This document shows, one piece after another, positions 38,108 to 47,864 of a stretch of 48,713 nucleotides of DNA. Source of the DNA: an uncultured Ectothiorhodospiraceae bacterium. Lineage in GTDB: Bacteria; Pseudomonadota; Gammaproteobacteria; Nitrococcales; Nitrococcaceae. The stretch covers positions 1 to 48,713 of the forward strand of contig CAJXKP010000020.1 of NCBI GenBank assembly GCA_913055565.1, given 5' to 3'. The notes below the pieces were generated by a model that saw only the letters and a program-made list of their open reading frames with translations, was not told the DNA's origin and searched no databases. Numbering within the stretch: the first letter of the stretch is position 1; every line of letters begins with the position of its first letter. Made by a program: the position numbers and the translations under genes.

Positions 38108-40303
38108 TCAACCGGCCCCATGTTCACTCGAGCCCGGCAGGGCAGCAACGACACCCGCTACCGGCAAGGAGATAGTGATCTCGGCGCCTGCGGCCGTATT
38201 GCGGGCCGTAATCGAGCCATTATGCTCCTCAACAATCTTCTTAACGATGGGCAGCCCGAGACCGGTTCCCTTGGACTTGGTCGTCACGTAAGGCTCGAAG
38301 AGCTCGTTGAGCACCTCGGGCGCGAAACCGGGCCCGGTATCGCGCACTACCAGTTCCACCCCCGCCACCGTTGCACCCGAATCGCGGCGCCGTTCCTGGG
38401 TGACAAGCGTCACCCGGCAACTCGACGGCTCGGGAACGGCCTCAATGGCATTGCGTATCAGGTTGTTCAGGAGCTGCCGCAGCCGACCGCTATCCGCATA
38501 GACGGGTGCCGGCAGCGTCGTCAGTGCCAGCTCAATCACGGGGCCGTCAACCTGCCCCTGATAGAGCTCGGCGACATCCTCGACCAAGGCGTTGAGATCC
38601 AGAGCCTTACGTTCGAGCTGCGGCGGGCGGGCATACTCCGAGAAGGCATTAACCATGGCCTTAAGGGTCTCGACCTGTTCGATGATGGTTCGGGTAGCGC
38701 TGCCCAGAACCTCGGCCTGGCTGCCCTCCAGGTGATCACCGAGCTTGTGCTGGAGCCGCTCTGCCGAGAGCTGAATGGGGGTGAGCGGGTTACGGATCTC
38801 GTGCGCCAGCCGCCGCGCGACCTCGCCCCACGCGGCATCGCGCTGGGCCTGGATCAGCGCCGTCACGTCGTCGAAGACTACGACGTGACCGCCGGACAGG
38901 CGACCGCCAGGCAGTTGGGTGCCACTACACATCAAAACCCGCCGGCCCTCGGGGATGTCCAGTGTCAGCTGCTCGCGCCAATCGTCGTCGCGATTGACCG
39001 CCCGCGCCCCTACGCGCTCGGCGAAGGGCACCAGGTCAGCATGACTCGCCGCGATCGCGGCCAGGGTGTTGCCAACCTCACCGGCGAAATCGCGCGACAG
39101 GATTTGATTAGCCGCCTTATTATAGGTCCGGAGTTGCCCCTCTTGATCGAGGGTCAGCACCCCGGACGAGAGCCGGGCCAAGACGGTCTCCAGATACTGG
39201 CGTTGGGATTCGGCGATCACCTGCTCGCGACGGGCCTCATCACGCGCTTGAGCCACGCGCCGGCTCATGTCGTTGAACGAGCGCACCAGGAAGCCAAGCT
39301 CGTCGTTGGCCGCCCGGGGCAGTTGCGTCCCGTAGTCGCCAGCCGCCACCGCCTGCGTGCCCTCCGCCAGCGAGGTCACCGGGGCAACAAGGCGCCGCGC
39401 CAAGTAGAACGCCGACCACAGGGCGAATAGGAGCGAGCCCAGCAGAACCAGCGACAGGGTCAGGCCAAAACTATCCTTGAGCTCCTCGCGAAAGGCGGTT
39501 ACCTCGCCGTATTCGGCCCTGATCTGACTGATATCATCAGCCAGCCGATTGAGCCGGGGCGAGACAGGGAACAGTGCTTGAAGGACTCGTTTGTCGCCTG
39601 GCCTCGAGGGATTAGGAGCCGGCACCACGACGCGAATCTGGCGGCGCCCGCCCTCGATCTCATCGAGACCAACGTAGGGCCGATCCTGGCGCGCGCGCGA
39701 GCGCAGACCAGCGCCGGGGCGCGGCGGCAGGATGCCTTCCGCTGTGCGGGTGCTCGAGGCCAGGATCTGGCCGTTGCTGCCAAACAGCGTCAACTCCGAG
39801 GCCTGCACGCGCTCGCGCATATCACCCAGGATTACCGGCAACATCCCCTCACGCGAGTCGTCGAGCTGGCCGATCTCGGACTGGACACGATCCAGGCGAT
39901 CGCGCTTGCGCAGCTCGATGGCGTCCTTGAGGGCCGACTCCACGGGTACGTCGAACCAGCTATCGATGCCGTTTCGCAGGAAACGCATCGAGAAGCCGTA
40001 GACCACCAGTCCCGGGATGACCGCGAGCAGCGTGAATCGCACCAGGATCCGGCGGGTGAGCAGTGCACCGGGCTCGCCCTGGCGAAGCGAGCGCCACAGG
40101 CGCCGCAGATTGGCGGCGATCAGGCCGAGGAGGAAGACCAGCACCGCGCCGTTGAAGGCCAGTAGCCAGAGATAGAGGCGCCCGAAACGCTCGGAATCCT
40201 CGGTCGCCTGCGTCAACAGATACAGCGACGCCAGCAATATCAGGCACAGAACCAGGCGCAGACCAGCCTGTTGACCGGCTCGACTCAGCACGCCGCCCCC
40301 CAA
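38108..40303 (-). CDS. ntrY: NtrY-like membrane histidine kinase
   Basis: A 731-residue sensor kinase. Membrane helices at about residues 14-32, 43-65 and 90-112, a large extracytoplasmic domain, another helix at about 290-312, then HAMP (RRLVAPVTSLAEGTQAVAAG), PAS (about 370-470), the phospho-acceptor His in RRLAHEIRNPLTPIQLSAE, and the ATPase motifs NLIRNAIEA, DTGPGF and GTGLGLPI. Architecture and place beside ntrX and the trk genes match NtrY of gammaproteobacteria. Signal unknown; redox or nitrogen sensing has been proposed for the family. Confidence 0.93.
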   Translation of the reverse strand: MGGGVLSRAGQQAGLRLVLCLILLASLYLLTQATEDSERFGRLYLWLLAFNGAVLVFLLGLIAANLRRLWRSLRQGEPGALLTRRILVRFTLLAVIPGLVVYGFSMRFLRNGIDSWFDVPVESALKDAIELRKRDRLDRVQSEIGQLDDSREGMLPVILGDMRERVQASELTLFGSNGQILASSTRTAEGILPPRPGAGLRSRARQDRPYVGLDEIEGGRRQIRVVVPAPNPSRPGDKRVLQALFPVSPRLNRLADDISQIRAEYGEVTAFREELKDSFGLTLSLVLLGSLLFALWSAFYLARRLVAPVTSLAEGTQAVAAGDYGTQLPRAANDELGFLVRSFNDMSRRVAQARDEARREQVIAESQRQYLETVLARLSSGVLTLDQEGQLRTYNKAANQILSRDFAGEVGNTLAAIAASHADLVPFAERVGARAVNRDDDWREQLTLDIPEGRRVLMCSGTQLPGGRLSGGHVVVFDDVTALIQAQRDAAWGEVARRLAHEIRNPLTPIQLSAERLQHKLGDHLEGSQAEVLGSATRTIIEQVETLKAMVNAFSEYARPPQLERKALDLNALVEDVAELYQGQVDGPVIELALTTLPAPVYADSGRLRQLLNNLIRNAIEAVPEPSSCRVTLVTQERRRDSGATVAGVELVVRDTGPGFAPEVLNELFEPYVTTKSKGTGLGLPIVKKIVEEHNGSITARNTAAGAEITISLPVAGVVAALPGSSEHGAG

Positions 40304-40352
40304 TGCACCCCCGCGCTAGCGGTGCCGGGACTAGCGACCGGCACCCGTGCCA

Positions 40353-41651
40353 TCAGGTCTTGCGCAGACATGCGTAATAGAAGCCGTCCATGCCGCCATT
40401 CCCCGTGAGTATCTGATGCCCCACGCCCAAGGCCAAGCCCACCCCCAGCTCCGGCGGCTCCGGAATAGCGTCACCGCGCAACCCCGCGAGATCGGCGACG
40501 ACATCCTCATTCTCGGCACGCATCACCGAGCAGGTGGCATAGATCATACGCCCACCCGCCGCGAGCAGTGGCCACAGGGCCGCCAGCAGGCGACGCTGCG
40601 CGGCGGCGAGGCTGGCGATATCCGACTCGCGTCGGAGCCATTTAATATCCGGATGCCGGCGTATAACGCCCGTTGCCGAGCAGGGCGCGTCCAGCAATAT
40701 GCGGTCGAACAGGCGACCGTCCCACCACTGCGAAGGTTCGCCGGCATCGCCCACCACCAATGAGGCCCGCCCCCCGAGGCGCTCCAGATTAGCGCGAACC
40801 GACGCCAAGCGAGCGCCGTCGTTGTCCAGAGCCGTGATCGCCGCATCGGGGCACAGGGCATGGAGATGGTCCGTCTTACCACCGGGGGCGGCACAGGCAT
40901 CCAGCACCCGGTCACCGGGCTGGGGGGCAACTAGGGCGGCAGCGTATTGGGCAGCGCCATCCTGGACACTAACCTCGCCGTCGGCGAACCCTGGGAGTTC
41001 ATCCACCGATACCGGCTCGTCCAGGGTTAGCGCATCGGGCAGTCCCTGTAGATCGTGAGCGCTATGCCCAGCGGCCGCCAGGCGCGCGGCGTAGTCCGCC
41101 GCTGAGATCAAGCGCCGGTTGAGGCGCAGGGTCATCGGGGCCTGGGTATTAGCCGCCTCGGCGAGGGCTGGCCACTGATCAGGCCAGTCCCGCTGCCACG
41201 ACTGCAGTAACCAATCGGGCAGTGACCAGCGAACCGCCGCTGCCCGATCGACATCAGCCAAACGCTGGTCTCGCTCGCGCTGGAAACGCCTCAGCGTGCC
41301 GTTGAGGAGCCCGACGGCCCACGACTTGCGCAGTGACCGAGCCACCTCCGCGGTCTCCGAGACGGCGGCATGATCCGGCGTCGTCGCCGAGCTCAGTTGA
41401 TACAGGCCCATGAGCAGGGCGACATAGATATCACGATCCCGCGAGCGCAGAGGCTTAGCCAGCAAGTTGTCGGCAATAGCCTCCAGGCGCCGACGATGAC
41501 GAACAACCCCATAAGTCAGAGCCTGGGCCAGGGATCGATCCGAGCCGGCAAGCCCCTCCAGACAGCCGGGCAGGGCACTGGTTAACGAGCGGCCATCGCG
41601 CACCACCGCGAGTACCGCGTTAACACCAGCGTAACGAGGCCCTATGGTCAC
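40353..41651 (-). CDS. rsmB: 16S rRNA m5C967 methyltransferase
   Basis: A 432-residue enzyme. The N-terminal NusB-like domain covers about residues 5-135; the SAM-binding Rossmann fold follows with DACAAPGGKTDHLHAL (motif I), the conserved Cys in DAPCSATGVIRRHPDIKW (motif IV) and the nucleophile Cys in IYATCSVMRAEN (motif VI). It methylates C967 of 16S rRNA. Start overlaps the fmt stop by 4 bp. Confidence 0.97.
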   Translation of the reverse strand: MTIGPRYAGVNAVLAVVRDGRSLTSALPGCLEGLAGSDRSLAQALTYGVVRHRRRLEAIADNLLAKPLRSRDRDIYVALLMGLYQLSSATTPDHAAVSETAEVARSLRKSWAVGLLNGTLRRFQRERDQRLADVDRAAAVRWSLPDWLLQSWQRDWPDQWPALAEAANTQAPMTLRLNRRLISAADYAARLAAAGHSAHDLQGLPDALTLDEPVSVDELPGFADGEVSVQDGAAQYAAALVAPQPGDRVLDACAAPGGKTDHLHALCPDAAITALDNDGARLASVRANLERLGGRASLVVGDAGEPSQWWDGRLFDRILLDAPCSATGVIRRHPDIKWLRRESDIASLAAAQRRLLAALWPLLAAGGRMIYATCSVMRAENEDVVADLAGLRGDAIPEPPELGVGLALGVGHQILTGNGGMDGFYYACLRKT

Positions 41652-42595
41652 GCTTCGAACTCATCGCCAACACCAACGCCGTAGCCGTTGATGAAGGCGG
41701 CGGCCGGCTGACGCTGCTTGCCCGCGGGCTGCACCTCCGTCAGCCACAGGAGCCCATCGCCGGTGGCAACGCCGAGGCCACGTCCATCCGCGGCCACAAT
41801 GGTCCCCGGCGAGGTGCCGCCGTCGCGCTGCCCCGTATCCACCTCAGCCGCCCAAAGCCTCAATCCCTCACCGAAGAACTCGGTATGCGCAACGGGCCAG
41901 GGATTGAAGGCCCGGATCTGGCGCTCGATCGAGCGCGCCGGCTGAGACCAATCGACATGGGCCTCCGCCTTAGTGAGCTTGGGGGCATAGGTAACCCCTA
42001 CCTCGCTCTGCGGCGTCGCCACTAGCTCGCCGCTGACATACGCCGGCAAGGCCTCGCGCGTCAGCTCGGCACCAAGCCGAGCCAGTCGCTCATGGAGGGT
42101 ATCGGCCGTATCGTCGGCGCTAATCGCCGAGCGGCGATGATCGATAACGGGACCGGTATCCATGCCAGGCGCCATCCGCATCAGGCATACCCCCGTGTCA
42201 CTGTCGCCCGCTAACAGGGCGCGCTGAATCGGGGCAGCCCCTCGCCAACGCGGCAAAAGCGAGGCATGGATGTTTAGACACCCGAAACGTGGTACGCCCA
42301 GGATGCCTTTAGGCAGGATCTGACCGTAGGCGGCTACGATCATGGCATCGGGAGCTAGCGCCTCGAGTCGCGCCCGTGCCGCCGGCCCCTTGAGGCTCTC
42401 CGGCTGCTCTACCGGGATCCCTCGATCCATCGCCGCCGCCTTGACCGGACAGGCGCGGGCATGACGGCCTCGTCCCGCCGGGCGGTCGGGCTGGGTATAG
42501 GCCGCCACGATGTGGTGCCCGCTAGCCGCGAGCTGCTCGAGCGCCGGTACCGCGAACGCGGGGCTGCCGGCATAGACGATTCGCAGCGTCTCAGC
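41648..42595 (-). CDS. fmt: Methionyl-tRNA formyltransferase
   Basis: A 315-residue enzyme that formylates initiator Met-tRNA. The catalytic Asn-His-Asp set is seen in FGCLNIHASLLPRWRGAAPI and MAPGMDTGPVI; the C-terminal OB-like domain ends the protein. Start at 42595 (MAETLRIVYAGSPAFAV) matches the family; in-frame ATGs at 42610 and 42628 are unsupported. The peptide deformylase gene def, usually directly upstream, is absent here. Confidence 0.95.
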   Translation of the reverse strand, partial: AETLRIVYAGSPAFAVPALEQLAASGHHIVAAYTQPDRPAGRGRHARACPVKAAAMDRGIPVEQPESLKGPAARARLEALAPDAMIVAAYGQILPKGILGVPRFGCLNIHASLLPRWRGAAPIQRALLAGDSDTGVCLMRMAPGMDTGPVIDHRRSAISADDTADTLHERLARLGAELTREALPAYVSGELVATPQSEVGVTYAPKLTKAEAHVDWSQPARSIERQIRAFNPWPVAHTEFFGEGLRLWAAEVDTGQRDGGTSPGTIVAADGRGLGVATGDGLLWLTEVQPAGKQRQPAAAFINGYGVGVGDEFEA

Positions 42596-42797
42596 CATCA
42601 GGGTAACCATCGCCGGGGCCGAGCCCATGGCTGAGCGTGGCGGCCAAGGGCGGCGTCGCTCGGGCGAGGCGAGGCTGTTGGGGAATCCGTTGCGACACGC
42701 GAGCCTTGCTGATACCGTTCAAGTCAAACACGAGCTAATACTAAACGATCGCGCCCGGGTACGGCCAAGGCAGCGAGAGTCCGGACAAGGAAGCGCT

Positions 42798-43832
42798 ATG
42801 CGCACTAAGCCTATCATCTGGATCCTGATCACGCTCTGTTGCAGCGCCGCCCTCCAGGCCGCGGAGGATTCGGCATTGCGGGACGATCACCCCGAGCGCT
42901 ATACCGTACAGCCGGGCGACACGCTTTGGGATATCTCCGACCGCTTCCTGACAGATCCCTGGTTATGGCCGGAGATCTGGTATGAGAATCCAAAGATCGA
43001 GAACCCGCACTTAATCTACCCGGGGGACGTCATCAAGCTAACCACCGTCGACGGCGAGCCGCGGCTTACCACGGAGCGCGGTGGCGGCACCGTTAAGCTA
43101 TCGCCCAAGGTGCGTACGGAGAAACTAGACGAGGCCATTAGCACCATTCCGGTCAGCGCGATTCGGCCATTCCTTACCGGCCACCGGCTGGTCTCTGCCC
43201 AGGCCTATGAAGGGGCGCCCTATATCCTGGCCGGCTCGGAGAAGCGCGTCATCAGCTCCACCGGGGATCCGGTCTACGTGCGCAGACTGCCCGCGTCGCC
43301 GGCGGAATCCTGGGACGTCGTGCGCAAGGGCGATGCATTAGTGGACCCTGAGACCGACGAGGTCCTAGGCTTCGAGGCTACCAAGGTCGGCACGGCACGG
43401 CTATCGAAAACGGGTGACCCGGCTACCATGGTGATCACGGGCGTGACCCGCGAGATCCTGCGCGGGGATCGGCTGTTCCAGGCCAGGGAGAGCGGGCTGC
43501 GCAGCCAGTTTACGCCGCGAGCGCCGGAGAAGCCCCTGCAAGGCCAGATCATGACCGTCATGGACGGCGTTAGCCAAGTGGGGCAGTTCGACGTCGTCGC
43601 CATTAACGTTGGCACCGAGGATGGGGCCTCGGTGGGCCATGTCCTGGGGGCGTTCAAGCGCGCCCGGGTGGTGGAGGATGACTACAGCGACAACGAGGGC
43701 GAATCCGTCAAGCTGCCCCCCGAGCGGGCCGGTGAGATGATCATCTTCCGCACCTTCGAGAAGATGAGCTTCGCGTTAGTAATGGAGGCCACGCGCGCCA
43801 TTACCACCGACGACTTCGTCAAGACGCCCTAG
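42798..43832 (+). CDS. Secreted LysM peptidoglycan-binding protein
   Basis: A 344-residue exported protein: signal peptide (about 1-22, MRTKPIIWILITLCCSAALQ), one LysM domain (about 36-85; YTVQPGDTLWDISDRFLTDP then NPHLIYPGDVIKL), and a long C-terminal beta-rich region. This is the conserved LysM protein that sits beside dprA and divergent to def/fmt in many gammaproteobacteria. ATG at 42798 follows AAGGA; frame upstream to 42627 is not a signal peptide and is left out. Confidence 0.92.
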   Translation: MRTKPIIWILITLCCSAALQAAEDSALRDDHPERYTVQPGDTLWDISDRFLTDPWLWPEIWYENPKIENPHLIYPGDVIKLTTVDGEPRLTTERGGGTVKLSPKVRTEKLDEAISTIPVSAIRPFLTGHRLVSAQAYEGAPYILAGSEKRVISSTGDPVYVRRLPASPAESWDVVRKGDALVDPETDEVLGFEATKVGTARLSKTGDPATMVITGVTREILRGDRLFQARESGLRSQFTPRAPEKPLQGQIMTVMDGVSQVGQFDVVAINVGTEDGASVGHVLGAFKRARVVEDDYSDNEGESVKLPPERAGEMIIFRTFEKMSFALVMEATRAITTDDFVKTP

Positions 43833-43850
43833 CAGCAGTCCGGACCAGCG

Positions 43851-44954
43851 ATGCAGGATGCACACGCGGCCTGGCTGCGCCTATGGCGCCTGCCGGGGGT
43901 TGGGCCGGCCACCGCGCGAGCAATCAACGATGACTTCAGCCATCCGGCGCGGTTCTTAGAGGCGTCGCGACAGGTTCAAAGGCACTATCTCACCGAGCAG
44001 GCCCAGGACACACTGGACCGGGATGAGCAAGAGACGGCGCTGGCAACGGACCGGGCGTGGCTGGCCGAACCCGACCATCACCTGGTCTGCTGGGGAGACG
44101 ACAACTACCCCGACGGCCTGTCCGCCTTGCCTGATGCCCCGCCGGTGTTGTTCGTCCACGGGGACCCCCAACTGCTCACCGCGGCCCAGCTCGCCCTGGT
44201 CGGCAGCCGCAAGCCCAGCGAGACAGGCCGGCGCAATGCCTACGAATTCGCCGAGCACCTGGCAGGCTCGGGGGTAGTGATAACCAGCGGCCTGGCACTC
44301 GGTAGCGACGCCGCCGCTCACCAAGGCGCGCTGGATGGCGGCGGCACCACCATTGGCGTCATGGCAACGGGGCCGGACCGTCTCTACCCCGCACGGAACC
44401 GCGAGCTCGCCACGCGTATCGCGGCCAAGGGAGCGCTGGTGACGGAGTTCCCGACCGGCGTCGGGGTGCGTCGCCACTACTTTCCCCGCCGCAACCGGCT
44501 GCTTAGTGGCCTATCGCTCGGCGTTCTGGTTGCCGAGGCGGGGCAGCGCAGCGGCTCCCTAACCACCGCTCGCCATGCCCTCGAACAGGGTAGAGAGGTC
44601 TTCGCGATCCCCGGCTCGATCCATAACCCGCTGGCCCGCGGCTGCCACCAGCTCATTCGCGAAGGCGCCAAGCTCGTCGAGGTCGCCGGTGACGTCCTCG
44701 AGGAACTGCCGCCCTTGCGGGTGTCACCACGGGAACCGCCGCAGGCGTCGCCCGCAGCGAGCAACGGTGATACGCTCGATCATAGCTATAGCATGTTGCT
44801 TGATGCGCTAGGTTATGACCCGCAACCCCTGGACCTATTGAGCCAACGCACTGGTTTGACGGCCGATACGCTGTCCTCCATGCTCCTGTTGCTCGAATTG
44901 CGCGGCCTGGTGGCTAGCTACCCCGGCGGCCGGTACATGCGCGTCGACGGATAG
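43851..44954 (+). CDS. dprA: DNA-processing protein DprA
   Basis: A 367-residue protein that loads RecA on incoming single-stranded DNA in transformation. Helix-hairpin-helix-like N terminus (LWRLPGVGPATARAI), then the extended Rossmann fold with LVGSRKPSETGRRNAYEFA, SGLALGSDAAAHQGALDGG, FPTGVGVRRHYFPRRNRLLS and EAGQRSGSLTTARHALEQGR, and a C-terminal winged helix (LDALGYDPQPLDLLSQRTGL). Length normal. Confidence 0.96.
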   Translation: MQDAHAAWLRLWRLPGVGPATARAINDDFSHPARFLEASRQVQRHYLTEQAQDTLDRDEQETALATDRAWLAEPDHHLVCWGDDNYPDGLSALPDAPPVLFVHGDPQLLTAAQLALVGSRKPSETGRRNAYEFAEHLAGSGVVITSGLALGSDAAAHQGALDGGGTTIGVMATGPDRLYPARNRELATRIAAKGALVTEFPTGVGVRRHYFPRRNRLLSGLSLGVLVAEAGQRSGSLTTARHALEQGREVFAIPGSIHNPLARGCHQLIREGAKLVEVAGDVLEELPPLRVSPREPPQASPAASNGDTLDHSYSMLLDALGYDPQPLDLLSQRTGLTADTLSSMLLLLELRGLVASYPGGRYMRVDG

Positions 44955-44962
44955 GCGAGTTA

Positions 44963-45433
44963 ATGAAGGAAAACGTCTTCGATGTACTGATGTATCTCTT
45001 CGAGAATTACTTCTACGAGGAGGCTCACATCGATCCGGATCGCGAGGCCTTGGAGGCAGAGCTCTCGCAGGCCGGGTTCGCTCGCCCGGAGGTAAGCAAG
45101 GCCTTCGATTGGCTGGATGCGCTCTCGGACTCTCGCCACCTTCCCCAGGTGACGGCGGCAACGGCGAGTCGCGTCTTTACCGACAGCGAGTGCCAGCGCC
45201 TCGATCTCGAGTGCCGAGGATTCCTGGTATTCCTTGAGCAGGCGGGTATCCTCTCGGGCAGTAGCCGCGAGCTGATCATCGATCGGGTCATGGCGCTCGA
45301 TGATGAGCCCATCGATCTGGATGCGCTGAAATGGGTCATCCTGATGGTGCTGTTCAGTCAGCCCGACCAGGAGGAGGCCTACGTCTGGATGGAGAGCCTT
45401 ATCTTCGAGAGCCCCGCCCAGCTGCTCCACTGA
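44963..45433 (+). CDS. smg: Smg family protein (DUF494)
   Basis: A 156-residue protein of the DUF494/Smg family, recognised by MKENVFDVLMYLFENYF at the N terminus, the central LEQAGILSGSSRELIIDRVM and the KWVILMVLFSQPDQEEAY segment near the end. The gene nearly always lies between dprA and topA in gammaproteobacteria, as here. No function is established. Confidence 0.94.
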   Translation: MKENVFDVLMYLFENYFYEEAHIDPDREALEAELSQAGFARPEVSKAFDWLDALSDSRHLPQVTAATASRVFTDSECQRLDLECRGFLVFLEQAGILSGSSRELIIDRVMALDDEPIDLDALKWVILMVLFSQPDQEEAYVWMESLIFESPAQLLH

Positions 45434-45516
45434 ACGCCGTACGGGTCGCTGGCGCGCGCCAGCGCATCATCAGCCGACGGGCCTCGCCCGACAACGCCAA
45501 CTGAGCCCTTGGGGAC

Positions 45517-47862
45517 ATGAGCAAGAATCTCGTCATCGTGGAGTCGCCGGCCAAGGCGCAGACCATTAGCAAATACCTGGGCCAGGACTTCGAGGTCATG
45601 GCCAGCTACGGCCATGTGCGCGATCTGATCCCTAAGGAAGGCGCCGTCGATCCGGCCGATGACTTCTCGATGCACTACACCACCATCGAGAAGAACCAGA
45701 GGCACGTCGATGCCATCGCCAAGGCGACACGCAAGGCGGACGGCATCTATCTCGCCACCGACCCGGACCGCGAGGGCGAGGCGATCGCCTGGCATCTCCA
45801 GGAGCTGCTCCAGGAGAAAGGCGTGGTGGCGGACAAGGCCGTCTATCGCGTCGTCTTCCACGAGGTCACGCAAAACGCCATCCAGGAGGCCATCGCGCAT
45901 CCCCGCGGCCTATCCGAAGACCTCGTCAACGCCCAGCAAGCGCGCCGTGCCCTCGATTACCTAGTCGGTTTTCAGCTCTCGCCGCTGCTATGGCGCAAGA
46001 TCACCAGCGGCCTATCCGCCGGCCGGGTACAGAGCCCGGCGCTGCGCATGATCGTCGAGCGCGAACGCGAGATCGAGGCCTTCGAGCCCCAGGAATACTG
46101 GAGCATCGAGGCCGACGCAGCGCGCGCCGAGCAGCCGCTCACGGCACGCCTGTGGCAGCTCGACGGCGACAAGGTCGAGCAATTCAGCATCACGGCCGAC
46201 GAACAGGCTAAGGACGCCCAGCAGCGCCTGGCCCAAGGCGCTGGCGCGGATGCGGAGGGCGCGGGCGGTGAATTGCGCGTTGCCAAGGTCGAGAAGAAGC
46301 AGCGTCGGCGGAACCCGACGGCCCCGTTCATCACCTCGACCCTGCAACAGGAGGCCTCACGCAAGCTCGGCTTCGGCGCCCAGCGGACCATGCGGGTCGC
46401 CCAGCAGCTCTACGAGGGCATCGACACCGGTAGCGGCACGGTAGGTCTGATCACCTACATGCGCACGGACTCGGTGAATCTCTCCGGGGAGGCCATCGGT
46501 AACTTACGCGAGGTCATCGCGGAGCGCTTCGGCAGCGACAAGCTCCCGGACTCACCCCAGCAGTACCGAACCCGCGCCAAGAATGCCCAGGAGGCCCACG
46601 AGGGCATCCGACCGACGGACGCCAAGCGCTACCCGGAGGGCCTCAAGGGCCACCTCAGCGACGATCAGCAACGGCTCTACGACCTGATCTGGAAGCGCTC
46701 CGTCGCCTGTCAGATGATCCACGCCACCCTGGACACCGTCTCCGTTGATCTCGCCGCTGGGGACGTCGGCGTCTTCCGGGCCACGGGCTCGACCATCCGC
46801 GAGCCGGGCTTCATGGCGGTCTACCTGGAGGGGCAGGACGACCCCAACAAGCCGGCCGAGAATACCGAGCGCGTGCTCCCACCCCTGGAAGAGGGTGAAC
46901 ACGTCGCGCTGAACGCCATCCGGCCGCAACAGCATTTCACCGAGCCGCCACCGCGATACTCCGAGGCCACCCTGGTACGAGCCCTGGAGGAATACGGCAT
47001 CGGGCGCCCCTCGACCTACGCCTCGATCCTGTCCACGCTCCAGCAGCGCAACTACGTCACGCTGGAAAACCGGCGCTTTATACCGACCGACACCGGCCGA
47101 ATCGTGGCCCGGTTCCTGACCGATCACTTCGATCGCTACGTGGACTACGAGTTCACGGCGCGCCTAGAGGATCAGCTGGACGCCATTTCGCGAGGAGAGC
47201 GGGAGATGGTGCCCCTCTTGCGCGAATTCTGGGAGCCATTCAAGGAGCGCGTGGATGAGAAGCAGGACATCTCGCGCGCCGAGGTCATGCAGGCCCGGGA
47301 ACTGGGCACCGATCCGGAAAGCGGACGACCGGTATCGGTACGATTGGGCCGCTACGGGCCCTTCGCACAGATCGGCACGCGCGACGACGAGGAAAAGCCC
47401 CGCTTCGCCAGCCTCCGGGATGGCCAGAGCATCGATACGATTAGCCTCGACGAGGCACTAACGCTATTCCAGCTGCCCCGCGATATGGGCGAGACCCCAC
47501 AAGGCGAGCCCATGCAGGTCAGCATCGGTCGTTTCGGTCCCTATGTCCGCTTCGGTAACCAGTTCGTTTCCCTGGGCAAGGACGATGACCCCTATACCAT
47601 CGAGCGCGAGCGGGCGCTGGAACTGGTCGCGGAGAAGAAGGAATACGAGCGTAACCGCACCATCCAGAGCTTCGAGGACGACGGGATTCGCGTCCTCAAG
47701 GGTCGATACGGCCCCTACATAACCGATGGCAAGAAGAACGCCAAGGTGCCTAAGGACCGCGAGCCGGAGTCGCTGACCCGCGAGGAATGCCAGGAGCTGA
47801 TCGCTAACGCACCGGCCAAGAAGGGTCGCGGCAAGGGCGGCGGGCGACGCAAGAGCCAGTAA
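45517..47862 (+). CDS. topA: DNA topoisomerase I (type IA)
   Basis: A 781-residue enzyme that relaxes negative supercoils. Toprim domain with VIVESPAKAQTISKYLG and the acidic ATDPDREGEAIAWH; catalytic Tyr in GLITYMRTDSVNLSG; other core motifs are SAGRVQSPALRMIVERE and YGIGRPSTYASILSTLQ. The C terminus has three GRYGPF/GRFGPY/GRYGPY-type repeats and a basic tail but no Cys4 zinc ribbons, unlike the E. coli enzyme; this C-terminal type is common in other bacteria. Confidence 0.97.
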   Translation: MSKNLVIVESPAKAQTISKYLGQDFEVMASYGHVRDLIPKEGAVDPADDFSMHYTTIEKNQRHVDAIAKATRKADGIYLATDPDREGEAIAWHLQELLQEKGVVADKAVYRVVFHEVTQNAIQEAIAHPRGLSEDLVNAQQARRALDYLVGFQLSPLLWRKITSGLSAGRVQSPALRMIVEREREIEAFEPQEYWSIEADAARAEQPLTARLWQLDGDKVEQFSITADEQAKDAQQRLAQGAGADAEGAGGELRVAKVEKKQRRRNPTAPFITSTLQQEASRKLGFGAQRTMRVAQQLYEGIDTGSGTVGLITYMRTDSVNLSGEAIGNLREVIAERFGSDKLPDSPQQYRTRAKNAQEAHEGIRPTDAKRYPEGLKGHLSDDQQRLYDLIWKRSVACQMIHATLDTVSVDLAAGDVGVFRATGSTIREPGFMAVYLEGQDDPNKPAENTERVLPPLEEGEHVALNAIRPQQHFTEPPPRYSEATLVRALEEYGIGRPSTYASILSTLQQRNYVTLENRRFIPTDTGRIVARFLTDHFDRYVDYEFTARLEDQLDAISRGEREMVPLLREFWEPFKERVDEKQDISRAEVMQARELGTDPESGRPVSVRLGRYGPFAQIGTRDDEEKPRFASLRDGQSIDTISLDEALTLFQLPRDMGETPQGEPMQVSIGRFGPYVRFGNQFVSLGKDDDPYTIERERALELVAEKKEYERNRTIQSFEDDGIRVLKGRYGPYITDGKKNAKVPKDREPESLTREECQELIANAPAKKGRGKGGGRRKSQ

Positions 47863-47864
47863 CG

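Noticed and set aside
38036..39430. 464-residue plus-strand frame antisense to ntrX/ntrY
   Set aside because: Shadow frame; the opposite strand encodes a complete NtrY kinase with all motifs.
42627..42797. 57-residue N-terminal extension of the LysM protein
   Set aside because: No homology and it would hide the signal peptide that begins at 42798 after AAGGA.
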